DNA from: Bryoerythrophyllum caledonicum
Taxonomy: Eukaryota > Streptophyta > Bryopsida > Pottiales > Pottiaceae
Direction of reading: 5' to 3'
Length of the DNA: 64,000 bases
Assembly: GCA_963971425.1 (NCBI GenBank)
Contig: OZ020516.1
Span: 20,653,332-20,717,331 of the forward strand
Shown here: positions 11,501-23,819 of the stretch, one piece after another
How positions within the stretch are numbered: position 1 is the first letter of the stretch
Layout of the letters: each line of letters opens with the position of its first letter
The notes under the pieces: model-generated
What the model saw: only the letters and a program-made list of their open reading frames with translations
Databases searched by the model: none
Told to the model about the DNA's origin: nothing
Program-made: the position numbers and the translations under genes

Positions 11501-13847
11501 ACAATGTTTAACTAAGTGATTTATAATTTCTTTAAGTGTAATAATATTTTTTACCAACCATAATTACCCTCTGTAAGTAGTATGAATAGTTGTACTCTTA
11601 GTAAAAAATTCATTAAAAGTAAGAAGTTATTGTGCTTTCAAAACATAATGTACCACAACAATAAACATAAAATTCACTGTAGCTTGGATTGACACTTACT
11701 GTTATTCACCTCAATGTATTGCATACATTGGATTTTCACTTGTCTGTGTTGAGAGTGAGTTACATAGTAAGGTAAGTAATAGTAAATGTCAAACCATACC
11801 TAATGCTATAGTTAGAAAATCAAAGAGAAAAAAATGAAAAAATAATCGAAGCAACATGTTAGAGTTTTCAAGAATTTAGATACTAGATAATAGGGGGTGT
11901 CTCCCTCTTGTTGTTCATTCTCAATCTTCATAGAATTGTGAACATGACAGTTTTTTTCATGAAAAGGGATTGAAAATGAGCATCCTTCACTTCCAAAGGA
12001 TGCAAATGTGTGTGATAAATTGCCTCAACTGTTGTTTAACCAAAATAGTTGTGAAACACAACATTCCATCTCTACATCAACTTAAACCGATACTGTATCC
12101 TCTGCAAAAACCGGGTTTGGGATTCAGGGTTCAGGGTTTAAGCAGGTTAGGGTTGAAGGAGCATTTCCAGACGAAAGAGCCACGAAAACACGCTGTGTTC
12201 ACGTGAACGCGGTGTTTCCCGAGGCCTGACATGAATTCTCCATCTGAGTCTCTCGCAGGTGCAACTCTCGCCTCTCAACTCCTGCCCGAGCGTCGCCGGG
12301 CCCCCAAACCCGCTCTGCTTCAAGAACGACACGAGCAACGTCTCCTTCGAGCAGCGCGTCTGCGCCTGCCCCCCGCAGTGCCGAGCGCCCCCGACCAATG
12401 ACAGCAGCCCCGTCTCCCCCGCGGTGTACGGTGCGGTGGGGGGCGGGGGCGCGCTCCTGCTGCTCGCGGTGGTACTTCTGGTGGTGTGCTGTTGTAGGTG
12501 GAGGAGGAGGAGGAGGAAGGGGGCGGGGAAGAGCGCGAGCAAGCTGCAGTCGGGGGGTTTGGGTCAGACCGTGGGGTCGGAGCAGTCGCTGACGTCTGGG
12601 CCGCCCAAGTCTTCGTCGCGGTCGCCGCGGTTGGGGCGGCGGGAGGTCTCGGCGGCGTCGTCCTCCGTTCTGCAGGATCCGTCGTCTGCGAGGTATGGAT
12701 GAATCGGAGAAGGTTTCGTTTTTTCTGACCTCCTTCATGACTTGCACCCCTAATGAACGTACCTCCATCACTTAATTCCAGGAGCCGCAACAAGAGCTCC
12801 AAGTCTGTGAAAGCCGCAGCATGGCCGGTAGGCAACCAAAGCCTGAAGCGCGACCTGACGTGCTTCTCCATGGACAATCTCAAGCACGCGACTGAGGGCT
12901 GGTCAGACAAGTACCTGGTGGGGCGCGGCGCATGCGGCAGCGTCTACAGGGGAGTTCTGGAAGGCGTAGTCCGCGCCATAAAGCGGCCGCACCCGGAGCT
13001 CGACGTCGCCAAGTCCACGTTTGACAAAGAGTTAGACCTCCTGTCGAAGCTGAACCATCGGTGCCTGGTGCGTCTGATCGGCTACTGCGACGACGCGCAC
13101 ATCCTGGTATTCGAGTTCATGGCCCGCGGCACCCTGGAGGACTGCCTGCACGGGAACCGACTGGGGCGCGCGCTGACCTGGCGCGAGCGCCTGAACGTGG
13201 CGGCCGGCGCGTCGCGGGGGCTCGAGTATCTGCACGAGTATGCCACCACGCTCATCATCCACGGAGACGTGAAGCCGGCCAACATCCTGCTGGACGACAA
13301 GCTGGAGGCGCACATAGCCGACTTCGGGCTGTCGCTCTCCAGCCATGACCAGGATGCCACCATGCTGTACGCCACGCGGATGGGTGGCACGCCGGGGTAC
13401 TTCGACCCGGAGTACGCGTCGCTGGGCTCGTTCACGCCCAAGAGCGACGTTTACAGCTTCGGCGTGGTGCTCCTGGAACTGTTCAGCGGCCGGAAGGCGG
13501 TGCAGGAGCGCCGCAACATCACCAGCTGGGCGTCAGAGATGTACGACGGCGACGTGCTGCAGATCTTGGACCCCGAGCTGGGTCGCCCGCAGGGCGTGGA
13601 CGTGTTCAAGAGCATCATCACGCTGGCCATCCAGTGCGTGCAGGCGGAGCACCGATACCGCCCCAAGATGAAGGAGGTGGCTGCCCAGCTGAGCGCGGCC
13701 GCGGCTGACTGGCACAAGCTGGAGGCCAAAACCAGCGACGGCACCGCGGAGGAGACGCATCCCAGTCGCCGCCAGCATCCCCAGTTCCGCCCTCGTTCCT
13801 GGGATGCGTGGGATGAACATTTTCAAGAGGATCACCCCAGGCCCTGA
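8571..13847 (+). CDS. Receptor-like kinase with alpha2delta-like VWA-Cache ectodomain (8 exons, 990 aa)
   Basis: Exons read by eye: 8571-8775, 8983-9154, 9430-9607, 9927-9973, 10171-10396, 10593-11237, 12259-12692, 12782-13847. All introns are GT-AG and the phases fit, giving 990 aa. The N-terminus is a signal peptide (hydrophobic 'LKIVALVVVILVAASNHCLA'). A cysteine-bearing segment follows, then 'FDPRIRPWYKAA' (about 194-205), the linker typical before VWA in alpha2delta proteins. The VWA domain has 'LDRGNSM' (217-222, a MIDAS-like DxGxSM) and 'VLTDG' (331). A Cache-like block 'YWSKPYPDYGSLGEVITVAY' lies at about 400-430. One membrane helix (about 545-565) is followed by 'CCCRWRRRRRK'. The kinase domain (about 680-960) has the GxGxxG-type loop GRGACG, Lys703, Glu719, 'HGDVKPAN' (Asp798) and DFG (Asp816). 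HGD replaces HRD, so it is a non-RD kinase. An alternative start is the Met at 8592. The domain order is clear; the ligand and pathway are unknown. Confidence 0.85.
9211..9309 (+). repeat. 30-bp tandem repeat, 3.3 copies, in kinase intron 2
   Basis: Three identical 30-bp units (9211-9240, 9241-9270, 9271-9300; each begins CATTATCACTGACTC) followed by a 9-bp partial copy. It lies wholly within the intron 9155-9429. Perfect identity suggests recent expansion. Confidence 0.95.
9674..9795. mobile_element. 122-bp fold-back MITE in kinase intron 3
   Basis: Bases 9674-9692 (TAGTACAAATGGGGCTGTT) are the exact reverse complement of 9777-9795, and the interior is partly self-complementary, so the whole element can form a hairpin. 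Length, structure and the TA at the ends suit a small non-autonomous DNA transposon. No target duplication longer than TA is evident. Confidence 0.75.
11252..11335 (+). repeat. 22-bp tandem repeat, about 4 copies, in kinase intron 6
   Basis: Units start with CTACCGACACTAACTA at 11252, 11274, 11296 and 11318. The first two are identical and the later ones diverge. The array begins 14 bp after the exon 6 donor (11238) in the 1-kb intron. Confidence 0.9.
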
Positions 13848-14737
13848 AACCCATCTCATGTGTTCAACCCCTTCTCATACTTCTGGAGCTCCATCTTACA
13901 CCTCAAGGTAATCTCATGTTACCTCACATCTGAAGCTGCTTGTGGAAGTTGGCCCACACCTGGAGCTCATCACCTGGAACTGCATTCTCATGTTGAACTG
14001 ACTACTGGAGCTGCTGTTCGAAGTTGGCATGTTGGGATGTTGGAGCTAGCTATTCTCCGTCCATTTGATGATGCAGCTGCCAATGTGGAGGAGCTGAAGT
14101 TGGCTTCAGCGAGGTTTGACAGAGTCCACGAGCTTCCAATCATATTCAACCTGTAGAATTAATTACGTCGTTGTTGCATGCATGTCGGTGCAAACGGGCA
14201 AATGATCAGCCCCTCTTCTTTCCTCGATGAACTTGGAAGAATTCACCCTTCCTTTGTCATTGTACCTTTACGTTAGACCAGCGAGTATTCCTGATTTCAT
14301 TTTCTGTTCTAGCTCGTTTGACAACTTCTGTAGACTAGTGACTTCTGAAGTAGGAAAGGTAGTTGAGCTGGAACGGGTCGGGGAAGTTCGATGTTTTCCA
14401 GCTCTAAATTTGGAAGGTCCCAAATCGGCGAAACTTTGTATCCTGATCTTCGAAATGAACCTGCAAGCTATTGTATATTGCTCAAAGTTACAACCATGTT
14501 AAACATATGACCTACTCTGTGCTGTTTTGGTTTGGAGCACTAACTTTGAGACCGGGCAACTGGAATCTGCTTTAACAATACATTGACCATGGCACCTTAC
14601 ACATAACTGCGAAATTACACAAGAATAATGTTTCTTGCGAGGATGTACATCAACTACCTACTTCCAATGATTGTCACGTGATTCGAACCTGTAGCCTGAA
14701 CTGGACTTCAAGCATACCCGATCAAAACAGCAGCGTC
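13848..14737. other. Intergenic gap between convergent kinase and MED16 genes
   Basis: Both 3' ends point into this 890-bp stretch, so it should contain both 3' untranslated regions. The short reading frames in it have no recognisable similarity and no coding signature. I see no RNA gene or repeat in it. Confidence 0.6.
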
Positions 14738-17700
14738 TCAAACGATGCGAGACCATCGTCCTCCACACATGGGGCACCCATGCGGCCACCTCCCGTTCCA
14801 CATTTCCATCACGATCTGTTGGGGTGGGGGTTGAGGTGCACCATTCTTGCTAGGCACACTTAATGCTGATGTCTGGCGCCCACATCGCAAGCACTGCATA
14901 CAATCACACCACGTGATCAACTACAACAGCTATGGGGTAAAAACAGACCTGGTTGGTCACCTGAGGTAGAAAAACATGGCATAAGAACGTGGAGTCAACA
15001 AGCTTATTACCTCTCTCTTTTCATTTTAGAAAATCCGCTCTAAGTAGTTCTCAATGTGGTCAGCTCAGAGGAGAGGAATACAGCTAACACGTATTGTTGA
15101 TTTCATGCAAGGTCTTTCTTCACCCTCACAGAGAGTTACAACTACTTTGACTTGAGTTTACAGGCCCTTCCATACCTAATTAAAAAATTATAATTGGAAG
15201 GCCACCAAGCTCTTCTATTGATCTGATAACTCCTTAGAGAGAACCAAAAAAGGGGAGAGTATCTTATTAAAACTTTGGGTGACTTTACTGATACCTCTGA
15301 AAAGAAGAGGAATGCAGATTTGGAAATCTGAGGTGGCAAAACATGGCCCAAGGACATGTATACAGTATCAGGGCAAAATGAGGTAATGGAACAAACCTTG
15401 TGCCATACACTATGTGCGGGAGCTTTCCACTGGGACGTGATCACATCCCGGCGTGACCCCAGCAGAGTGGTGAAGCTGCCCAGCCCAACAGCGGTGCGGA
15501 GGCCAAATGCGGCATCATGCTCCACCCGGCGGCGTTTCCGCGGCCACAACTCGATGGGGGAAGGATCCAAATTCTCCGCTTCTTCATACTCACTCTCCAG
15601 AAAAGCAGACCCCGGTCCACCTGCTAGCATCCGACGGTTCCAATCTTCTGCTGGAGGGTGCAACTCCAGTTCCCTCATGAGCAGCCCAGCAGCATCAGCA
15701 CCTCTAGGGCGAGGCAAATTCTGTCATCATCAGAACCACAAATTGCGCTCAGTCAGGTTTTTTTTAATTATATTTTTGGCATTTAAACGCCTGAAAGTAC
15801 CAGAAGAAGTTGACGTCCACCAAGCCTTGAGAGAAAGAAACAGAAAAAAACTGGATGACGAGCCATATAGCACTAAAGTTTCTTCTAAAATGGACGAAAA
15901 TGCCAAATTTAGACAAAACAATGGTTGGATGAATCTGGGATCATAATAACATGAGTTATCACTTTACCGTTTTCCAAAATATAAGACAACCTCGGTCAGG
16001 AATGGTTGATCCATCTTGGAAACATCACATTTCAAGAGTTCAGAGAACATGCAAGGGTTGTTAGATGGGCTACGGACCTGCATGTGGGGACCAAGCGAGG
16101 CTTCGACAACCTCTGGAGCGACAGTGTACTGTCCATCGATGAAGTGGAGCCTTAGGATCGGGTTCGTACTTTGAAGTTGGGATTTCGGTAACGAGTGAGG
16201 GAGAGGTGCCGTCCGTTTACAGAGATCCACGAGCACCAGAAATAAGTACTTGACCTGCAAGGGCGTGGAAATGCAAGAGCTCAGTATCATGAGGTTCAAG
16301 CTTCTTCTGTAAAAAGAGTGCTGGTAAGGACAAGTATCGAAATAGGAGAATGGACTCTTCAGTGAAGGTGGAAAAGAGACCCCCACAAAGTAGGAAACAG
16401 AGCCCATCCTCAGAGACCATCTTTCTGCTCAAGGACAAGGATGATGACATTCACCGGTTGTTGATGAATACTGAATACTGTCGGTTCTTTCCATCATTAA
16501 CGAGCAAGACATGAGTTTGGGCTTCTGACCTCATCGGATGTATAGCCTTGCCCACAATTGCCATGACCGACACGTTGAACTCGGGGGTTGGCAACATCTT
16601 CAGCACCTTTGCTGACGGTGCTCGCGGTCCGAGTGACGCTGTGGCCCCCTTCCTCGACTTTCACAGGGGCCGAGCTCAGAGTGCGCTGGCCCATCAGAGG
16701 CTCTTCCTTGATGTTTCCCATCTTGCTATCGGCGGCCGCGGCTGGTCGACTGGCGGAGAAGCTCTTCACATGTTGAGGCAACTGTCGTTTCCGAAAGATG
16801 AGGCAGAAGAGGAGAAGCTGGCACAAGCGGTGCAGGAAGTGGCAATCGCTGATGAGGCGCACAGCTGGTGTGCCTGGAAATGTGGCAGTGCTGACACTCA
16901 AAGGGATGTTGGCGGCAGGCCCTGCAACTGTTGTGGTTGTCACTGTAGAAGTCGGTGAATCCGTGTTGGTGCTGCTGGAATTGATCTTCGCTATGGCTCC
17001 CTGAACCCACGCCTGGACACCCGCTTGAACCTGAGCAGTTCCACCGGCGCTTGGAGCACCTGCTGCCACTCCTCCTGCAACAAAGATCCTCTGACATGTG
17101 AGACACACGAGACAGTTCCGGTCTTAACAATCAAAGCCAGGAAAAGGACTGTTGCAGAACCTACTTACACAAGTTCCAGCTTTCCAACATTGTTCGAAAC
17201 TAAGAGATTCAAACGGGAGGACTAGCTAACCACATTATGCGTAAATAAAGCATTGAACATAGGCAGTTTCACAGCATCAAACTTAAAGGTAACATTATGT
17301 CCGAACCGAAAATGGTGGACCAGAATTTTCAAACGTTTCCAGTATTTGTTTGCAACCCCGATGATAACGCACACTCGTGTTCTATTCACGAAGCTCATCA
17401 ATCCAGAAAGCTGGAAACAGACGCCTCACTTTACGCATATGGTTAGATGCAGGCAACCGTAGCCAAAACGCATTGCTTCCCTTGGAGATTAAAAGGGCCT
17501 GAATCATGCGTACAGAACCTAGAAGTGAAACCATTCCTCACATCTAGCAATAGCAGATGCTGGGTGCTTGCGTGTGGACAGAAGGTATAACAGTAGAGTA
17601 AGGATGCTGAGCTAGACGGAAAAGAAGTACACAATGGCAGATCAATTTGTAGCGGTTGGTTACAGGGTAGATTGCGATGGTAAGGAGTGAGGTTATGTCA

Positions 17701-20700
17701 ACATTCTAGTGAACATGTGGCTTACCCTGGCTAGCAGGGGCGGCAGACGGAGGAGTGGTGCTGGGAGTAATGGCAGATCGGGCAGCTGTAGTTGCCGAGG
17801 TAGTACCTGAGGCCGCGTGGGCTGTTAGAGTGCGGCAAAAGCTTGCGTATCGCCTCAATCTTGTCAAAAAATGTGATGCGAGATCCAAAACTGCATCTAC
17901 ATAAGGCTGCAGACACCACCACCATCACCGATCAACATCTGCATTACTCGATAAGCACAATTCACTGACTGAAGAACTCCCATTGTACGTACAACCAGCA
18001 AAACCAAGATGTTCCAAAAATCACAGCTTAAACTTCGGCTTTCTGCCATATATGTGTGACATGGCATATCACATGAAAAGACACAAAAACCAGTCACTTC
18101 ATAATAGACCTTGGAAACCAGCAAGGTCTGGCGACATTTGATCTTCTCTCTAAATTTTTACCGATAATCATTGCTCTCTGATAATTATACGCACCCAATA
18201 GTTTTATACAGCTGTTATTAGTAGCGATACATTGAATTCTAACACATCCATGTTAACAACAGATTCATGCTGCACATTGAATTCTAACACATCCATGTTT
18301 CAAACACATCCATGTTAACAACAGATTCATGCTGCACATCAAATACGTTGGCATGGCAATAAAAGACTTTGACTTGAAGGTTGACACTTGCAAGCACATC
18401 AGCTACCGAAAAGCAGAAAACTGCTGATCGATTCAAAGTGATCAGGGGAGAGGAGAACAGAACCTGAATAATTGGAACAAGAGCATTATCAACAGCCATG
18501 GCATCTACTCCAAGCCCAGAAAGGGTTTCACTTGAAGCTTGCCATGGCTCGGCAATAAGCGTGGATGGATTCATCAAAGCGGCTTCAATGCCACGCCCAA
18601 GCATGTCAAGCATAAGGCGTCCTTGCATGTCCAGCACTAGCACTCGAACATCAGCTGCTTCCACGCCCTCCAATACCCGGCACTTGATCCTATCCAAGGC
18701 CTGTGACCAATTTTCTTTAGCTAAAAATAGTTTCACCACGCCAGAATTGCAGCAATAGTTTCTCATCAATTCATAAAAAGTGCACCTACATATTGCAATG
18801 CACATAAACTACCTTTCCAAGCTGGTCAATAAAGCTAAGGAGCTTCGCACAGATTGTACCAGTACCATGAATTAGGTGCTAACGACATCGAGCGTTACAA
18901 CCATGGAGGCAACCCTTAATTCAAAACATCTGTCGGAGCGCCATGAATGCAGTGAACATACCGGCCCATAGTGATGTCGATGCTGAGGTTGAAGGGCGTG
19001 GAAATCGGCGTCAAGTACCGACGTAACTTTGGCTATTGTAACTGCATAAGCAATGCATCAACCATACGATTGTCAGCAGTGAGGCCAAAATAACTTACTA
19101 TGATGACGATGGTAAAAGCCTGAAAATGAGATTAAGAAGTGCCACTCGAATCAAGGTGCAAAAACACACCATGCCCATCCTCGGCGGCTGCTTGAGTAGT
19201 GGCAACCACGTCCCACCAATCAACCTCGCTCACCAAACTCCACCAGAATCTAAATGCAGCAACAGACAATTGCGTCAGAGCAAAGATATTCTTGACAGGC
19301 AACATGTTCGACCACAAGTACTCTGATTTTTAGAAGGAAACTGGTGGCTGTCGATCGAAATCTACAAGACAGTACAGAATCTGAGAAAGTCATGTCAACG
19401 AAGGTTTGGCGTCCAATAACTGCTTGTGCAACTTGATGCTATCATCATAACCCAGTTCTAGACTTAACTAATAAACTGACGCTTTTAAAAACCATCTGAC
19501 CTGTCCGCAAGATGGCGCTCCAATAAAACAGGGACGTTGGGAGTCAGAGGAGGAGGAGAAACTTGAACAATTCGAAGTGTACACACGTCCGCTTTCTTGT
19601 CATACCAGACGGAAGCCAGACAGCAGCTGGTTGGAGAAAATGCTGGCGTTGGCAAATGGGGGTTCACTTTGACATGGAATAAATCCACAGGAGTCATCGA
19701 TGGACCTGAGAATTTAAAATCACGGCTAGTTCAGAAACAACTTATCACTTGGACTAACACTCGCGCAAGAACATCTAGGACTAAAAATCAGCGATTCTGG
19801 AAAGAGTACCATGAGGTTCCTTGATCAGGGAGTAATATGATGAGAGGAAACACCATTATGCATCATAGGGACTAACCTGAGAAGACATGAACCTCTCCAG
19901 TGAAAAATGACACCGCAAGCTCGCCGCCATGGGCAGAAAATACTACTTTGCCCAACGAACGCGGGTTCACTGGTCGCTCATGGTCAGGCAGTTTCTGGTT
20001 ACAGCGTTTATGTTTAACAAAGCGACCCCTCAATATGTTTTGCTTTGCAACGGGTGTCCATGTGGTCATTGTTGGAGGAGGGCCACTCGTGTTTTCCAGA
20101 AGGGGGTGGATGTTGACTGGCTTGGTTCCACTTTCCCACCTGATAATCCGCCATCCTGTCAATGCCGGTCCGGCGTCTGGGTTCCCTGGAGATAAATAAT
20201 ACCCTGCTACACATAAAAACTATAAAAGTGAAGCACAACATGCGGAAAGCCCTTCTCTTTAGACGACGGGTAAAAAAGAGTTGTCAATAATTATTCTGGC
20301 TTATTCTACAACTAGAGCAATTTGTAACTCTTGAAGGAACATGAAAAACCTAGACAGCACAGCTACACGATCAAAATCCAAGGCCATAACCAGACACTAA
20401 ATAAAGACGCATAAGAGGTAGAAACATAACTCTCGCTACGTCATTCCAAGAGCAGGGGTCTGGTTTTGTAATTTTACCTTCCACTACGGTTGTGACGAGT
20501 GCGGAACCTCCACGTGATGGATCAAAGGCCAGAGACGTAACACCAGAGCCCCAGGAGGTGGCTTGAGCTGCATCCGAACTTAAAGACGCGGAAAAGTTTG
20601 ACACCACTGAGCACTGCAATAATGGTCCTGGACTGTCTTCCCCTTCCACCAACGTCTCTGCTGTTGATTGCTCCTGCCATTGGAACAAGTACGCTGCTAG

Positions 20701-23063
20701 GGGCGAAAATCCAGGCCATGACGGCGGAGTGGCCAACAATGGGGATTGGATGTTGCCCATGGCAATCTTTGCACTCACCTGCTGTGTACTGCCAGGGGTA
20801 TTAAGATCCCACGCAGTCACTTCCCAGATCACAACAGTGGATGGATTTCCAATTGGTGCAGCTGCAACAAGAAACGACCCAGAGTCACTGATTATAGCAT
20901 CCCCTGAAAAAATCCCAGATGCGCCTGCTCCTAGAACTCCTTTCTTTGTAGCAAACCACTTCGAGGAACTGGCAGGCCATTGTTTCCAGTGGAGTTGCAC
21001 AGTGCCACACCAAAATATACTGCACACGCAAAGGAAGTTTGGCCACCGCGCTGCAAGATTGAAAACACCAATACCATTCAGTCCCGTCAACACTGCTTTT
21101 GACGCAACGATATTAAACCGAATTTGAAGAAACAAAACGGAAAAGAGAAGGAAAACAAAAAAATCGAGAGAGCGCCAAATCTTAGAGAGCAGGAAGATGG
21201 ATTTTAACTGGTTGAACGATTTTGATGTGGCAAATACTTCTCTTCGAAAGATCCTTTGCCAGGGGTAGGAGATGACGTCCACCGATACTGGCACAAAACG
21301 CATTACGCAATTGTCACAATAGCGGAACATGTGTTCTCTGCTCATGCAGATATGCTTCAACTGCAAATATAGCAACAGTGCTCTACTTCAAGAGTGGAAC
21401 TTGTTAAATTTCATCGTAAAAGTTAGTCGGTCTCTCACAGGTGGGGGAGACTCCAGCCACTTGGTGGAAATGGATTGCTCTTGCCGCCATTCGTACTCAC
21501 AACTCCAGCCATTGCATGTGCGTGCCACATTTGCTCCCCCCTAATATTGACATAAATAAGTTCTGATGTTTTGCATTACGTTAAAACTAAACACGAGCAA
21601 AGATAAGGCCAACAGGGAGAATTGAAACCCAATGAAAATTTCCACTCACTTGAGTTGGCTGTGACCAAATGCTTGCTCGTCCAGCAGTATTTACGATCAA
21701 AAGAGCGCGAGGACAAGAATTTGGTGACCACTCAAGGGTTTGAATACAATCACTGGGAGAATCTGCAGTATCAGAAAAGACTCAGCTTCTCGTCACATTC
21801 ACTGACCCCATCTGTGAATTTTACGATCACATGGTACTCAACATAAGTTGACACTCCTAGCAAGTTTATCAGCACAAAGAAACACATGCACTCACTACAC
21901 TAAAAATATGTTTCTTCAGTTTATCCTATATGACACAAACATCCAAAACAATGTATCCTACTTTTATGTCTTTGAGGCTTACCGGCTGGAACATTAAAAA
22001 TTGAATGTTCAGTAGGCCGCTCCGGATCAACAAGATGGATAGGTATCCAGAAGGCAGGCTCCTGAGTAGACCTGGTCCCACAAACCACGAATATCTACGT
22101 GAGAATACCACCATAATACAACTAATTTTTACATGAAAACTTACAGTAAACCAATAGGATACAACTTAAGTCATGAGTTAGATTCCCGTAGCAATACAAA
22201 TCCTAAGTAAAACCTCAAGATGTCAGTCATCTTCTCACCCTTGATCCCGTGAACATGTTTCAACTGCGCAGCAAATGAGGTTGGTCTTAGAACACCACGC
22301 AACCGCACTGCACAAGCGATCAATGCACACACGATAGTTGGATACTAGTAAGCAATACATACACTTCTATTTAAAAAGGACAACGATTTCAAATAAACCT
22401 CCATAGTTAATCTCATATACGAAACCCTAAAAAACATTCGTGCATCCTATACCCCGATTGCTTCCTTAAACCTCAATGTAATCAGATTAAAGCCCTCTCA
22501 GATCACTTAACAAAAAATTCACACACTAAGATCTATGAACAACCTGTAAAAACGTGCTCCCTAATCTAGCCGCTTGGACGAAAAATCAGAAAAATTCACA
22601 ATATCCTGTAGAAGCGTGCTCTCTCCTCTCTGCAGCGGCTAGCTTAACGCGTTTCGTAAACAAAAATCAGAGAAATCATCACAACATGATACGGAAGCGC
22701 GTTCCCTGTCTGCTGCGGATACCTTAACGCTTTCAATCAGAGAAATTGACAACAACCTGTAGAAGGGTACTCTCTCTTCTCTACCTTAACGCAATTTGTT
22801 GAGCAAAATTCACACAACATCATCATCAACAATTCAAGTTCAACGCACCTGAACTTCCTGCAGAGCTCAGGGAAATTCATCTTGAGCGCGTGGGAGAAGG
22901 GAGGCGGCCGGAGCGCCACCTGCAGGATCGTCTTGTCGTCATGCTCGTCCTCGTCCGGAAGCACCTCCTCGTCCGCCAGCTTCTGCAGGCTGGCGTCGCC
23001 CGAGCTCCACTGCTCCACTCCCTCCATGCTCTGCATATTTCTCGACTCCTCCCTCGCTACCAC
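14738..23063 (-). CDS. MED16: Mediator complex tail subunit MED16 (SFR6-like), 17 exons, 1177 aa
   Basis: Exons in coding order: 23063-22849, 22307-22239, 22071-21983, 21762-21650, 21540-21439, 21287-21209, 21050-20478, 20185-19877, 19705-19501, 19249-19170, 19041-18962, 18700-18464, 17906-17726, 17074-16530, 16254-16078, 15720-15397, 14893-14738. Phases agree throughout and give 1177 aa; the Arabidopsis protein is about 1280. Each exon can be matched by eye to the plant family: 'FPELCRKFSAVAWC', 'PFWIPIHL' (here AFWIPIHL), 'RWPNFLCVCS', 'GAGASGIFSGDAIISDSG', 'GWRIIRWES', 'VFSAHGGELAVSF', 'TPAFSPTSCC', 'RFWWSLVSEVDWWDVV', 'ALDRIKCRVLEG', 'PGTPAVRLISDCHFLHRLCQ', 'MPRPRGADAAGLLMRELELH'. The N-terminal part carries the degenerate WD-type beta-propeller; the C-terminus ends with two CxxC pairs (CLRC, CPMC). 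MED16 is a nuclear tail subunit that links activators to RNA polymerase II and is needed in Arabidopsis for cold, iron and defence responses. No break was seen. Confidence 0.95.
18232..18339. repeat. Tandem duplication in MED16 intron 12
   Basis: A segment of about 36 bp beginning AACACATCCATGTTAACAAC occurs at 18241 and again at 18303. A shorter piece (GAATTCTAACACATCCATGT) also appears twice. It lies within the intron between the exons at 18464 and 17906. Confidence 0.85.
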
Positions 23064-23560
23064 TCTATCACATCACACAACTCTCGACTTCTCACAAAAC
23101 CGACACCAAAGCTCCATCTTCTCCATCTTCTCCGTCTCCTTCGTCTCCTCCGTGTTCTCCATCTTCATCAGTCTCGTGCGCTCGTCGTCGGTGAAAAGCT
23201 CAAGAGTTCCTTGCAGCCCTAAGTGTCCTTCCTCGTCGAGCAATACCAAGGCGGGTATCATAGGAGTATTGGGGTGGTATCGGAGTAGTACCATTTGGGT
23301 ATCTTCTGGGTATTGGAGGTATTAGGCGGAATAACTGAGCGAGTCTTCGGGTGTTGTTGACGAGGTATCGGATGAGTAGAGGGAGGGTATGTCGAGGATA
23401 TTGGTGACGAGGCATTGGTCTCCCAACGAACCTATCAAGTCAGCGTGGAATCGAGCTTGAAACCAGGACGACTCTTGGACAACCAAGGTACCGGGCAAGT
23501 ATTAGTCGGGTATGATACGGGTATTGACCAGGAAAAGCGAGCTTGGAATTGAGGTTGAAA
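23064..23560 (-). promoter_or_regulatory. MED16 upstream region: GA-rich leader and cluster of ATACC-type words
   Basis: Directly upstream of the MED16 start, the coding strand is GA-rich (GAGAAGATGGAGAAG-type, 23100-23170), as is common in plant 5' leaders. From about 23240 to 23560 the coding strand carries repeated GATACC, AATACC and GATACCC words, 10-40 bases apart. The same kind of cluster, in the same orientation relative to the gene, occurs upstream of the receptor kinase. No TATA box was assigned. A regulatory role is inference. Confidence 0.35.
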
Positions 23561-23819
23561 CCTGGAAGACTCATTAACTTTGCTAACAAGTCACTAATCC
23601 AAGTCTCGCTTCCATATTCTACAAAACATTCCAATGCACATTTCCAATGAAGTTCACACATTTGGGCCTTTTGTGGTATTTAATTATGCGCTTTGTTCCA
23701 TTTCAAACTTTACATGTTGTTGACACAGTGGATTCATGGCAAACATTCTTAACTTCTCATACAACATCTCTAACCATCCACAAATCCATGCACAGATTTG
23801 GGTTCAACAATGCCATTAA

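Noticed and set aside
12199..12910. 190-196-codon minus-strand open frames, Pro/Arg/Thr-rich
   Set aside because: Antisense shadows of the transmembrane and kinase exons; low-complexity composition caused by the GC-rich template.
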